Positions 22,136-28,735 of a stretch of 45,089 nucleotides of DNA are shown here, piece after piece. Each line of letters begins with the position of its first letter. The first letter of the stretch is position 1. The stretch covers positions 1-45,089 of the IMG/VR virus record IMGVR_UViG_3300030106_002954; one strand, written 5' to 3'. This stretch comes from a virus. A program made the position numbers and the translations under genes. The notes beneath the pieces are model-generated. The model did no database searches, was not told where the DNA came from, and saw nothing but the letters and a program-made list of their open reading frames with translations.

Positions 22136-22555
22136 TTATAATTGACTTTCATTAAAGAAATCTTTATCGTTTTCTGATAGTTCTTCTTTTATAGTAGTTA
22201 CAATATTTTCAACTGATATTTCTTCTTTTATAGTAGTTACAATACTTTCAAAATGTCCGTCTAATATATCAGTAAATGCAGTAATTAATACATTTGCGTC
22301 TATATCTTTATCTTCTATAACTTGTTTAGTATCGTTATCTATAACTTTAATATCAAAGTAATCATTGAAATTATGTATTATTTCCCAGGTTGCACTTTTT
22401 CCATTTGCATGTAAAACAAATTTAGCTCCCCCATGATGCTTTGTATCATCGTGTTCTGGTATTATAACTAAATCTTTTATCATGTCGTCTCTCATTATCG
22501 TCGGCATGTAATCTAGAATTGCTCCAGCTGAATTAGTATTAGTTTCAAATTTCAT
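22136..22555 (-). CDS. Acidic hypothetical protein with a 13-residue tandem repeat
   Basis: 139 residues. Near the C-terminus IVTTIKEE[IL]S occurs twice with a 13-residue period, coded by a 39-nt tandem repeat (22176-22212 and 22215-22251 on the plus strand, two mismatches). The remainder is mixed alpha/beta with His-rich loops (EHDDTKHHGG). Such a fresh duplication suggests recent change. Function unknown. Confidence 0.55.
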   Translation of the reverse strand: MKFETNTNSAGAILDYMPTIMRDDMIKDLVIIPEHDDTKHHGGAKFVLHANGKSATWEIIHNFNDYFDIKVIDNDTKQVIEDKDIDANVLITAFTDILDGHFESIVTTIKEEISVENIVTTIKEELSENDKDFFNESQL

Positions 22556-22568
22556 GTTTTTTCCTTTC

Positions 22569-22685
22569 TATTTTTATATTTTCGAAACACTTAAGATATA
22601 TGATATCAGTGCTTACTGATAACATATGTTGAGAAAATAGAGAAGGTAGTAAGCCGAAACTTACTACCTAATCTACTATTATGAG
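22569..22685 (-). other. Intercistronic region with two hairpins
   Basis: Two hairpins lie between the SSB-like gene and the acidic gene. GGTAGTAAG and CTTACTACC (22652-22675) form a 9-bp stem with a 6-nt loop. TATCAGT-GCTT-ACTGATA (about 22604-22621) forms a 7-bp stem flanked by further complementary bases. Neither has a clear T-tract on the leftward strand. They may separate or stabilise the two messages. Confidence 0.45.
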
Positions 22686-23099
22686 CTACTCTTCTTCAGA
22701 AGAATATTCAAAGCTATTGTCATTCTTGACTGGTGCTTTCCATATGTCAAGAATATTTAACTCATTTTTATATATAGTTATTCCATTCTTTTCATAGTTA
22801 TTGGATTGTAACTTAGCTCTAATCATAAGCCTACCAAATGGTCTTGGTTGTTCTGGTTTATGATTAGCTTTCAGAAATTCTTCAATTTCTTCAACCAATT
22901 CATTACCATATGCAACACAAGTTTCACTTGCTTGCTTATTTTGTCTGCCGTCGAGAATAAATTTTATACCGTTCATATATTTATTCCCTGTTTTAGCTAC
23001 ATCAACTCTAGGACTTCCGTCCTTAGTAACTGTTGTTAATGCACCTGTTAATATCACTTCGTTTACGTTCTGAAGTGTACCTGTGTATTGTTTAAGCAA
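22686..23099 (-). CDS. SSB-like OB-fold protein with TTG start
   Basis: 137 residues from a TTG with AGAAAGGAG 7 nt upstream. The first ~115 residues follow an OB-fold pattern: NEVILTGALTTV, a variable loop, SETCVAYGNELVEEIEEF, then GRLMIRAKLQSNNYEKNG and a last strand NELNILDIW. A Ser/Glu-rich acidic tail ends it. This is consistent with a phage ssDNA-binding protein supporting replication and the Rad52-like annealing protein. Sequence similarity to known SSBs is weak, so the name rests on fold pattern and context. Confidence 0.55.
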   Translation of the reverse strand: MLKQYTGTLQNVNEVILTGALTTVTKDGSPRVDVAKTGNKYMNGIKFILDGRQNKQASETCVAYGNELVEEIEEFLKANHKPEQPRPFGRLMIRAKLQSNNYEKNGITIYKNELNILDIWKAPVKNDNSFEYSSEEE

Positions 23100-23149
23100 T
23101 GATTGCTCCTTTCTTGTCGTTAGACATTTTTAATTTTTTTATCTTTTTT

Positions 23150-23189
23150 AATATGGGGGAAGATTTCCCAGGGGGAAATCCCCCATATT
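23150..23189 (-). other. Bulged hairpin, TTTCCC/GGGAAA family (copy 1)
   Basis: Plus-strand reading: AATATGGGG pairs with CCCCATATT; a three-base bulge (GAA) lies on the left side; then GATTTCCC pairs with GGGAAATC around a 3-nt loop. It follows the stop of the 48-residue gene directly on the leftward strand. It lacks a T-tract there, so it is not a standard terminator. Confidence 0.65.
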
Positions 23190-23191
23190 AT

Positions 23192-23338
23192 TTATTTAAC
23201 TGTAACCTTTTCTCTAGGATACAAATAAGTATAAGTTTTAATTATTTTATTTTTATCTGCGTTATCTTTCGCATAGGATTTCTTAAATTGTCCATTAATA
23301 AAAACAAAATAATATTCATTAAATGGTTTTTGTTTCAT
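23192..23338 (-). CDS. Small basic protein, 48 aa
   Basis: 48 residues with AAGAAAGGAAAAA before the ATG. Lys/Tyr-rich (for example YYFVFINGQFKKSYAKDN), possibly a beta-hairpin protein. It is bounded by structured elements: a long-range stem upstream and a bulged hairpin just after its stop. No family recognised. Confidence 0.55.
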   Translation of the reverse strand: MKQKPFNEYYFVFINGQFKKSYAKDNADKNKIIKTYTYLYPREKVTVK

Positions 23339-23356
23339 TTTTTCCTTTCTTATACA

Positions 23357-23429
23357 TATTAGCAAGCACTTACTGGAACTTTAATTACCTTAGTTTAACT
23401 AATGGTGTCCGCCTAAGTGCTAGCTAATA
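23357..23429 (-). other. Long-range stem upstream of the 48-aa gene
   Basis: TATTAGC-A-AGCACTTA (23357-23372) pairs with TAAGTGCT-A-GCTAATA (23414-23429): 15 of 16 positions, with one central A-A mismatch. The 41-nt loop contains a TTAGTTTAACTAA palindrome. This stem sits right before the ribosome site of the 48-residue gene. Similar stems occur at 19901, 21816 and 23927. Confidence 0.5.
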
Positions 23430-23519
23430 TATACTATATAATTGGATATTGTTCTGTTCGTGCCGATTTTATAGTGTGTACTCTACTAGGAACTGTTTTA
23501 TATATTAACTTTCATTAAA

Positions 23520-23550
23520 GTCGGCTAACTTCCCAAAGGGAAAGGCCGAC
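23520..23550 (-). other. Bulged hairpin, TTTCCC/GGGAAA family (copy 2, divergent)
   Basis: GTCGGC pairs with GCCGAC; a TAA bulge on the left precedes CTTCCC, which pairs with GGGAAAG (one bulged A) around an AAA loop. It follows the stop of the 31-residue gene on the leftward strand. Only a short TTT follows, so termination would be weak. Confidence 0.55.
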
Positions 23551-23551
23551 A

Positions 23552-23647
23552 TCAAATTTTATCTATTATTCTCCATAGATATTTATATATATAAATATAA
23601 TAAATATAACTTAATTTTTTACCTTTTCGTACGTCTTTTAATTTCAT
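23552..23647 (-). CDS. Microprotein, 31 aa
   Basis: 31 residues, basic start (MKLKDVRKGKK) followed by a Tyr/Ile-rich stretch (YIYYIYIYKYLW) that could be a short membrane segment. Ribosome site AAGAAAGG 7 nt upstream. It is flanked on both sides by the bulged hairpins. Coding is supported by ribosome site and position only. Confidence 0.4.
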   Translation of the reverse strand: MKLKDVRKGKKLSYIYYIYIYKYLWRIIDKI

Positions 23648-23658
23648 AATAACCTTTC

Positions 23659-23698
23659 TTAAAGAGGGAAATTTCCCCTAAGGGAAATCCCTCTTTAA
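23659..23698 (-). other. Bulged hairpin, TTTCCC/GGGAAA family (copy 3)
   Basis: TTAAAGAGGG pairs with CCCTCTTTAA (10 bp); an AA bulge on the left; ATTTCCC pairs with GGGAAAT around a 4-nt loop. On the leftward strand it lies between a stop codon and the next ribosome site, with no T-tract. Its outer helix differs in sequence from the other copies while the pairing is kept. Confidence 0.65.
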
Positions 23699-23704
23699 AT
23701 AATA

Positions 23705-23845
23705 TTATTTATCGTAAAAGTCCCAAGAATGAAATGTATCAAAGTCACATATGTATCCTTGAACTCCGTTTCGTTCAGTCGCAAATCGTATTTGGTATTT
23801 CTTATCCAATACCTTACAATCACAATCGTCGACTACAGTATCCAT
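23705..23845 (-). CDS. Small hypothetical protein, 46 aa
   Basis: 46 residues with AAGGAG upstream. Starts MDTVVDDCDCKVLDKKYQ and ends in an aromatic tail (FDTFHSWDFYDK). The CDC pair and a later Cys could bind metal. Hairpins of the same family flank it at 23659 and 23861. No known family. Confidence 0.55.
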   Translation of the reverse strand: MDTVVDDCDCKVLDKKYQIRFATERNGVQGYICDFDTFHSWDFYDK

Positions 23846-23860
23846 AATCACGCTCCTTAG

Positions 23861-23902
23861 TATAATTGGGGAACTTTCCCCAGAGGGAAAGCCCCAATTA
23901 TA
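23861..23902 (-). other. Bulged hairpin, TTTCCC/GGGAAA family (copy 4)
   Basis: TATAATTGGGG pairs with CCCCAATTATA (11 bp); an AA bulge on the left; CTTTCCC pairs with GGGAAAG around a 4-nt loop (CAGA). On the leftward strand the hairpin is followed by AAGGAG and the ATG of the 46-residue gene, so it lies in the 5' leader. No T-tract follows. Confidence 0.65.
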
Positions 23903-23926
23903 TAGCGTGACTATTTATATTATAAA

Positions 23927-24014
23927 TAACTTGTAACACACAATACATATCAACTGATAGATGTTGATACCTTTCCGTCCCTACCAACCATTCTAATTTA
24001 TGTGTTACAAGTTA
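23927..24014 (-). other. Perfect 14-bp long-range stem with inner hairpin
   Basis: TAACTTGTAACACA (23927-23940) pairs perfectly with TGTGTTACAAGTTA (24001-24014). The 60-nt interior contains a TATCAAC/GTTGATA hairpin (23948-23969). No gene was found in 23903-24050. The element sits just after the terminator at 24051-24099 on the leftward strand, so it may start a new transcript or be a stable RNA. Confidence 0.55.
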
Positions 24015-24050
24015 CTTACAATTAGTCGTCATTAATTTATTACATCTTAC

Positions 24051-24099
24051 TAAAATTAAAAAAAGCAGTATGTTCCCCTGAATAAGGGGAACAATACTG
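24051..24099 (-). terminator. Intrinsic terminator for the leftward zinc-finger transcript
   Basis: On the leftward strand: CAGTAT-T-GTTCCCC pairs with GGGGAAC-ATACTG around a 7-nt loop, followed directly by CTTTTTTTAATTTT. Strong GC stem plus T-tract is a classical rho-independent terminator. It starts 2 nt after the TAG that closes the in-frame extension of the zinc-finger gene. Confidence 0.75.
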
Positions 24100-24172
24100 A
24101 CTAGGTAAACTGTGTATTCGGTTGCCAAGTTACACCAACTCCGAACTTATTCAATAGACTTGAACTAGTAGT

Positions 24173-24343
24173 TTATGCTACTAGTTTTTCCCCGCAAGGG
24201 GAACACAAGTCGGAACTCCACTTTTCAATAGTGTCGAAGTCCTGAAACTTCTTGCTAAAGAAAGAAGTTAGATACTTAAAGTTTGTACCTAGCTTTTTAG
24301 TGGAATTACATTTCCGACAAGTGTATGTTTTGGCTTCAGCCAA
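24173..24343 (-). CDS. Zinc-finger protein with TTG start, 56 aa (possible 23-aa extension past the stop)
   Basis: 56 residues from a TTG, chosen because AAGGAGGT lies 5 nt upstream. It has YTCRKC at residues 7-12 and LCSPC at 46-50, a zinc ribbon with a long spacer rich in Lys, Phe and Ser. It is the first gene of the leftward unit, so an early regulator is plausible. The TAA stop lies in the 6-nt loop of a 9-bp hairpin (AACTAGTAG/CTACTAGTT). The same frame stays open for 23 more codons (including LLNKFGVGVTWQPN) to a TAG at 24101-24103, next to a terminator. The extension may be read through, bypassed, separately started, or a remnant. Confidence 0.65.
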   Translation of the reverse strand: MAEAKTYTCRKCNSTKKLGTNFKYLTSFFSKKFQDFDTIEKWSSDLCSPCGEKLVA

Positions 24344-24373
24344 GATACACCTCCTTTTTATGTAATTATTCTT

Positions 24374-24431
24374 ATATTGTTAGGATTTCATTCTTAAATC
24401 CCTGAGGGGATTTATGAAATCCATACAATAT
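24374..24431 (-). other. Long hairpin in the leader of the zinc-finger gene
   Basis: On the leftward strand: ATATTGT, GGATTTCAT and AAATCCC pair with GGGATTT, ATGAAATCC and ACAATAT, 23 bp in three helices separated by internal loops, closed by CTCA. It lies about 30 nt before the AAGGAGG ribosome site. It may protect the message or control translation. Confidence 0.6.
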
Positions 24432-24563
24432 ATAATTACTTAAAAGGACTGTATCAAACATACAGTTGAGGAAATTAATGAGACTGGTACAACTTATAAG
24501 TATCAACTTATTCAGGATAAGACACTATGAATAGTGTATTAGTATATTGTTACATACTCAGAT

Positions 24564-24644
24564 ATATGGAATAGAATTAAACTATATGGTGTCTATTTAA
24601 TTTTATATCATTATATATTTTAACCATTCCTTTCTATTCCATAT
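24564..24644. other. Perfect 13-bp stem enclosing 55 nt
   Basis: ATATGGAATAGAA (24564-24576) pairs perfectly with TTCTATTCCATAT (24632-24644). The loop is AT-rich. It directly abuts the multibranched element starting at 24645, suggesting one composite structure. Size and plan match the stems at 23357 and 23927. Confidence 0.55.
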
Positions 24645-24744
24645 TAGACAAGCTCTGCTTGGCTTTGATTAGGTAAGTAGCCAACTTGTTTGGCTCCAGC
24701 TCTGCTGGTTCTTTGACTTACCTATATCAATCTGAGGTTGTCTA
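24645..24744. ncRNA. 100-nt multibranched structured element
   Basis: Closing stem TAGACAA/TTGTCTA at the exact ends. Inside, a 13-bp two-part helix (TTGAT and AGGTAAGT with ACTTACCT and ATCAA, 24665-24730) encloses two hairpins: AGCCAA-CTTGT-TTGGCT (24679-24695) and CCAGC-TCT-GCTGG (24696-24708). A third hairpin CAAGC-TCT-GCTTG (24649-24661) has the same loop and inner pairs as the second and competes with the closing stem. The strand is not settled; leftward reading puts it in the leader of the early genes. It resembles no RNA family I can name. Confidence 0.6.
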
Positions 24745-24968
24745 TTTATATACGTATGTAGAAAAAAATATGATGGTAATTCTATATAACGTAAGTAGGG
24801 ATTGGCTTTCTTGGACATAGCGGGCTACCTATATAGAGAAGGTTGATTAAGAATTTTGGACAGTTCTTGGGTACTTAGTTTGTGTTACTGCTGTATCGTA
24901 CTACCGATTCTAAGCTTTTGGCCCCCCGATGGCCCCTTTACCTGTGACTGTTTAATGACTCCTAATAT

Positions 24969-24998
24969 TTGTAATATAGAGTACAATAGCACTATAAT
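24969..24998 (+). promoter_or_regulatory. Promoter upstream of the terminase gene
   Basis: TTGTAA (24969-24974), an 18-bp spacer and a perfect TATAAT (24993-24998). Initiation near 25005 gives a leader of about 30 nt before the terminase ATG, with AAGG about 11 nt before it. The -10 is embedded in ATAGCACTATAATAA, nearly repeated at 20045-20059. Confidence 0.6.
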
Positions 24999-25034
24999 AA
25001 AATCTACGCAACAATCTACGAAGGTTTAGACTTT

Positions 25035-26942
25035 ATGCCAAATTTGATATGTACAGCTCCTAATTGCAGGAAACGCTTAACAGGGAAGCAACGTAAGTTC
25101 TGTTCTGAACAATGTAACAAAAGAACCTGGGCTCAAACCAAGAGACATAACCAGAAGGTTGAGGAGAAACCTATCAATCAAGACTTCAAAGCTGAAGAAG
25201 GCGACTACGCAAGTGTACGTAGAGGCAAACACTATGACGAATTTAGAGCTTTATATGCAGAATCCCTAGCTAACGGAGATATAAACGTTGCGGGGGTAGC
25301 AGCAGTGTTGGACACCAGTTCAGCAACTGTCTCTCGCATGCTCGCTGCATACAAGATAGATATTCAAACGGAAGTTGCAGCCGAAGGCTGGGAGTTATCT
25401 GATGATACTAAATCAAATTTAGAAAATTTTTCTAGCTTTCGCTCTAAGTATTTCGCGACAGAGACTGGGGAGAAGTATGAAACTGCAGATTTTCACGAAA
25501 ACTGGATTAGTAGTATACTTAAAGCAATAGATGAAGGAAACGAATTATTAATATTAAGCCCCCCAAGACATGGAAAGACAGAACTATTAATACACTTTGC
25601 TGTCTACCAGATAATGTTAAATCCAAACATCCGAATTATGTGGGTAGGTGGGAATGAAGACATTGCGAAGAATGCTGTCAGTTCAGTACTTGACCATCTT
25701 GAACAGAATGAAAGACTACAAGAAGACTTTTGTGCTCCAGGGAAGAACTTTAAACCCGATAACAGGTCTGGTAAGAACTGGTCGCAGAATCAATTCACTG
25801 TTGGCACAAGAACCGTCCCAGGAATTAAATCTCCTACAATGGTGGCTGTCGGGAAAGGTGGCAAAATCTTATCGAGAGATTGTGACCTTATCATTGCAGA
25901 CGATATTGAAGACCATCAAACGACTATGCAACCTGGTGCTAGGGAGAACACTAGGCAATGGTGGACGACTACTCTATCGAGCCGTAAAGAGGAACATACG
26001 GCAGTAGTAGTTATAGGTTCAAGACAACACTCAGATGATTTGTACCATCACTTACTAGCAAACGATAGCTTTGAATCTATTGTTGAGACAGCACATAAAG
26101 TAGAATGTACTATCCCTGACCACTTAGTTGATGAACATCAAGATTGTTTACTCTGGCCTTCTAAGAGAACTATGAGATGGTTAATGTCTAGGCAACAGGC
26201 AGCAGAGACAACAGGTGGTAGGCAGATATACGAAATGGTTTATTACAACCAAGCCTTTGTAGAAGGCACACAAATCTTTTCTATTGACATGATTGATGAT
26301 TGTATGAGACCAGACTTAGTAATTGGGCAGATACCAGGTAGCTTATATTTAGTTGCAGGACTTGACCCAGCTAGTTCTGGATATCAAGCTGCAGTACTAT
26401 GGGGAGTGAATGCTTATAGAGGTGAGTTATTCCTTATAGACCTAGAGAATAGACAGGGTGGGGGAGTGAAGCATGCACTACAGATTATGTCTGACTGGTA
26501 TCACAAATATGATTTGGCACATTGGGTTATTGAAGAGAATGGATTTCAATCTGCTATACGACAAGATGATAAGATAAAAGAATTTGTTTTAAGAAGTGGA
26601 ATAACTATGCAGGGGCATGTTACTGGAAAAAATAAACACGACCCTATGTATGGTGTAGGTTCTATGGCTAATCTCTTTGAAAATAATAAAATCTATTTAC
26701 CTACAGGAAATTCTGAAAGTCTTGCTAAAGTTAATGCTTATAGAACACAATTATTGTATTTTGATGGAAAGCCTGTTTCTCAGCGAAATAAGGAAAAAAC
26801 TGATATAGTTATGGCAGGATGGTTTCCAATGAAAGTTTTTAGAAGAATGAATAAAGAGCAAGCTGCGAACATGGGTCTAGACTATGACGCTAGCTTCCAG
26901 GAGTATGATTACGATATGACAAATGAGGCACCGTGGGGATAG
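25035..26942 (+). CDS. terL: Terminase large subunit with N-terminal zinc finger and HTH
   Basis: 635 residues. Residues 1-30 form a zinc finger (Cys6, Cys11, Cys23, Cys27). Residues ~80-110 look like an HTH (VAGVAAVLDTSSATVSRML). The ATPase follows: LLILSPPRHGKTELL is Walker A, DLIIADDIED Walker B. The C-terminal nuclease begins with VAGLDPASSG, whose Asp is the usual first metal ligand. The enzyme cuts and pumps DNA into the prohead. No separate small terminase gene is seen next to it, so the N-terminal finger and HTH may do the DNA recognition. The portal gene overlaps by 10 nt. Confidence 0.85.
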   Translation: MPNLICTAPNCRKRLTGKQRKFCSEQCNKRTWAQTKRHNQKVEEKPINQDFKAEEGDYASVRRGKHYDEFRALYAESLANGDINVAGVAAVLDTSSATVSRMLAAYKIDIQTEVAAEGWELSDDTKSNLENFSSFRSKYFATETGEKYETADFHENWISSILKAIDEGNELLILSPPRHGKTELLIHFAVYQIMLNPNIRIMWVGGNEDIAKNAVSSVLDHLEQNERLQEDFCAPGKNFKPDNRSGKNWSQNQFTVGTRTVPGIKSPTMVAVGKGGKILSRDCDLIIADDIEDHQTTMQPGARENTRQWWTTTLSSRKEEHTAVVVIGSRQHSDDLYHHLLANDSFESIVETAHKVECTIPDHLVDEHQDCLLWPSKRTMRWLMSRQQAAETTGGRQIYEMVYYNQAFVEGTQIFSIDMIDDCMRPDLVIGQIPGSLYLVAGLDPASSGYQAAVLWGVNAYRGELFLIDLENRQGGGVKHALQIMSDWYHKYDLAHWVIEENGFQSAIRQDDKIKEFVLRSGITMQGHVTGKNKHDPMYGVGSMANLFENNKIYLPTGNSESLAKVNAYRTQLLYFDGKPVSQRNKEKTDIVMAGWFPMKVFRRMNKEQAANMGLDYDASFQEYDYDMTNEAPWG

Positions 26943-28735
26943 AGAACCTAGACATAAAAAACTATAAAGAGATAGTTGATAACGCAACTCAACTTGTATC
27001 AGGTAAGCCTACTAAGAATAGGCAAGTACAGAAAGCTAGGATAAAAGCAATACTCAATGGTGGTGCTGACGGTATGAAGGCTTTACTTGGAAACAAGATG
27101 GAGACCTCAGATGCAGACCTTTTACCAGCACCTAATATGCTTCAGTCTGGTATAGATAGATTAGCTCAAAAGATATCAGGAGTACCTCAAGTAAAAGTAG
27201 ATATATTAAATCATAATACTTCTGATAGAGCAAAGGTAAGAGCAGAGAGATTAGAACGTATTGTTACTAGTTATGATGAGAAACAAAATCTTAATTTACA
27301 ATTAGCACAGGTTGCTAGATGGTTACCTGGCTATGGATATGCTGCTTGGATTATAACAACTAATACTGACAAAAATGGTTATATATATCCTACAGCAGAA
27401 CTAAGAGACCCTTATGATACATTCCCTGGAAACTTTGGACCAGACCAAGAACCAAGAGAACTAGCTGTACTTAGAAGAGTACCTAGATATAAACTAGCTC
27501 AAATCTATCCAGAGTTCGCTAAAGAGATTTTGAAGGTAGATGAAGATGATAATCAACAAGAAGCAGCTTTTGGTGCAGGTGGTCTTGGACAGGCTTATGA
27601 GAATGAAAAACAAAATAACTGGGAAGATAATACAGGTCAGGGTGTAAGAATAATTGAATACTATGACTTAGGTGGAACTTATATTATATTCCCTGAAAAG
27701 AATATGATTCTTGATTTCATACCTAACTTCTTAAGTACTCCACCATTTGTTTTTATGAAGAGAGTTTCTTTTGATGAACTCAAAGGACAGTATGACCATG
27801 TGATTGGTTTAATGGCTATGATGGCGAAGATTAATATTATGTCAGCTATAGCTATGGAAGACTCAGTATTTACAGAGACTAACATATCTGGTGAACTTGA
27901 ATCAGGTCAGTATAGAAAAGGTAGATTTGCAATCAACTATCTTGCTCCTGGTACTCAAGTAAGTAAGCCACAAAACAATATTCCTTACCAGCTCTTTCAA
28001 CAAGTAGATAGATTAGAGAGACAACTTAGAATGGTTGGTGGTTACCCAGTAACTGATGACTCTCAATCTCCAAACTCCTTTGTTACAGGGGCAGGACTTA
28101 ATGAATTGAATAGCACAATGTCATTAATGATTAATGAATATAGAGAAATCATTAGACATGGTTTACAGAAGATGGATGAAAAGAGATTAGAACTAGATAC
28201 ATTACTTGCTATACAGATACCTGAATTAAGTAAAAAACCTATACAGGGTTTCTATGGAGGGACTGCTTTCGCAGAGAACTATAGTCCAATAAATGATATC
28301 GGAGGAGACTATAGAACAAGACGTATTTATGGAGTAATGGCTGGTTTCGATGAACCACAGAAGATTGTTACAGGATTACAGTTACTTCAAGCTGGAGTTA
28401 TAGATGTAGAAACTCTACAAGATAATATTGATGGTCTTGAGAATATAGCTAAGGTACAAGAACGTATTAGAAAGAATAAAGCAGAGAATGTTTTATTTGA
28501 ATCTGTTCTTGCTAGAAGTGCTGAAGGAGACCCAGCAGCAACTATGGCTGTTATAGCAATATATGAATATCCAGCAGAGATGACAGAGATTTTAAGAATG
28601 TTCTATACTCCACAGGAGCCTCAGATGTCTCCTGAAGAAGAAGCAATGATTCAACAACAGCAACAAGAACAAGCTATGGTTGCACAAGGGCAAGAACAGC
28701 CACCTTCTATGGCACAAGCATTTGGAGGTGTCTAA
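26933..28735 (+). CDS. Portal protein
   Basis: 600 residues from a GTG start overlapping terminase. Placed directly after terminase and of normal portal length, mainly helical. Conserved-looking parts include a dodecamer-core region with LNLQLAQVARWLPGYGYAAW and a later SFVTGAGLNELNSTMSLM helix. The C-terminus is Gln-rich. It forms the ring at the head vertex for DNA entry and exit. The assignment rests on order, size and general pattern. Confidence 0.75.
   Translation: MGIENLDIKNYKEIVDNATQLVSGKPTKNRQVQKARIKAILNGGADGMKALLGNKMETSDADLLPAPNMLQSGIDRLAQKISGVPQVKVDILNHNTSDRAKVRAERLERIVTSYDEKQNLNLQLAQVARWLPGYGYAAWIITTNTDKNGYIYPTAELRDPYDTFPGNFGPDQEPRELAVLRRVPRYKLAQIYPEFAKEILKVDEDDNQQEAAFGAGGLGQAYENEKQNNWEDNTGQGVRIIEYYDLGGTYIIFPEKNMILDFIPNFLSTPPFVFMKRVSFDELKGQYDHVIGLMAMMAKINIMSAIAMEDSVFTETNISGELESGQYRKGRFAINYLAPGTQVSKPQNNIPYQLFQQVDRLERQLRMVGGYPVTDDSQSPNSFVTGAGLNELNSTMSLMINEYREIIRHGLQKMDEKRLELDTLLAIQIPELSKKPIQGFYGGTAFAENYSPINDIGGDYRTRRIYGVMAGFDEPQKIVTGLQLLQAGVIDVETLQDNIDGLENIAKVQERIRKNKAENVLFESVLARSAEGDPAATMAVIAIYEYPAEMTEILRMFYTPQEPQMSPEEEAMIQQQQQEQAMVAQGQEQPPSMAQAFGGV

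Larger units (their letters stand above)
24344..25034. other. 691-nt non-coding divergent region, densely structured
   Basis: No convincing gene. Besides the elements listed separately there are hairpins ACTGTAT/ATACAGT (24448-24466), ACACTAT-GA-ATAGTGT (24522-24537) and a short TAGC/GCTA stem near 24819. The right part (24745-24960) holds a GC-rich patch GGCCCCCCGATGGCCCC (24920-24936), odd in this AT-rich genome and possibly a packaging or replication site. The region separates the leftward early genes from terminase and should contain promoters for both. Confidence 0.5.

Noticed and set aside
23099-23362. Rightward 87-residue frame
   Set aside because: Lies over the leftward 48-residue gene and a hairpin, is Phe/Ile-rich, and has no ribosome site.
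23150-23902. Bulged hairpins as rho-independent terminators
   Set aside because: No T-tract follows them on the leftward strand, and three stand directly before a ribosome site.
19800-25000. CRISPR array
   Set aside because: Repeats are inverted, not regularly spaced direct repeats, and there are no spacers or cas genes.
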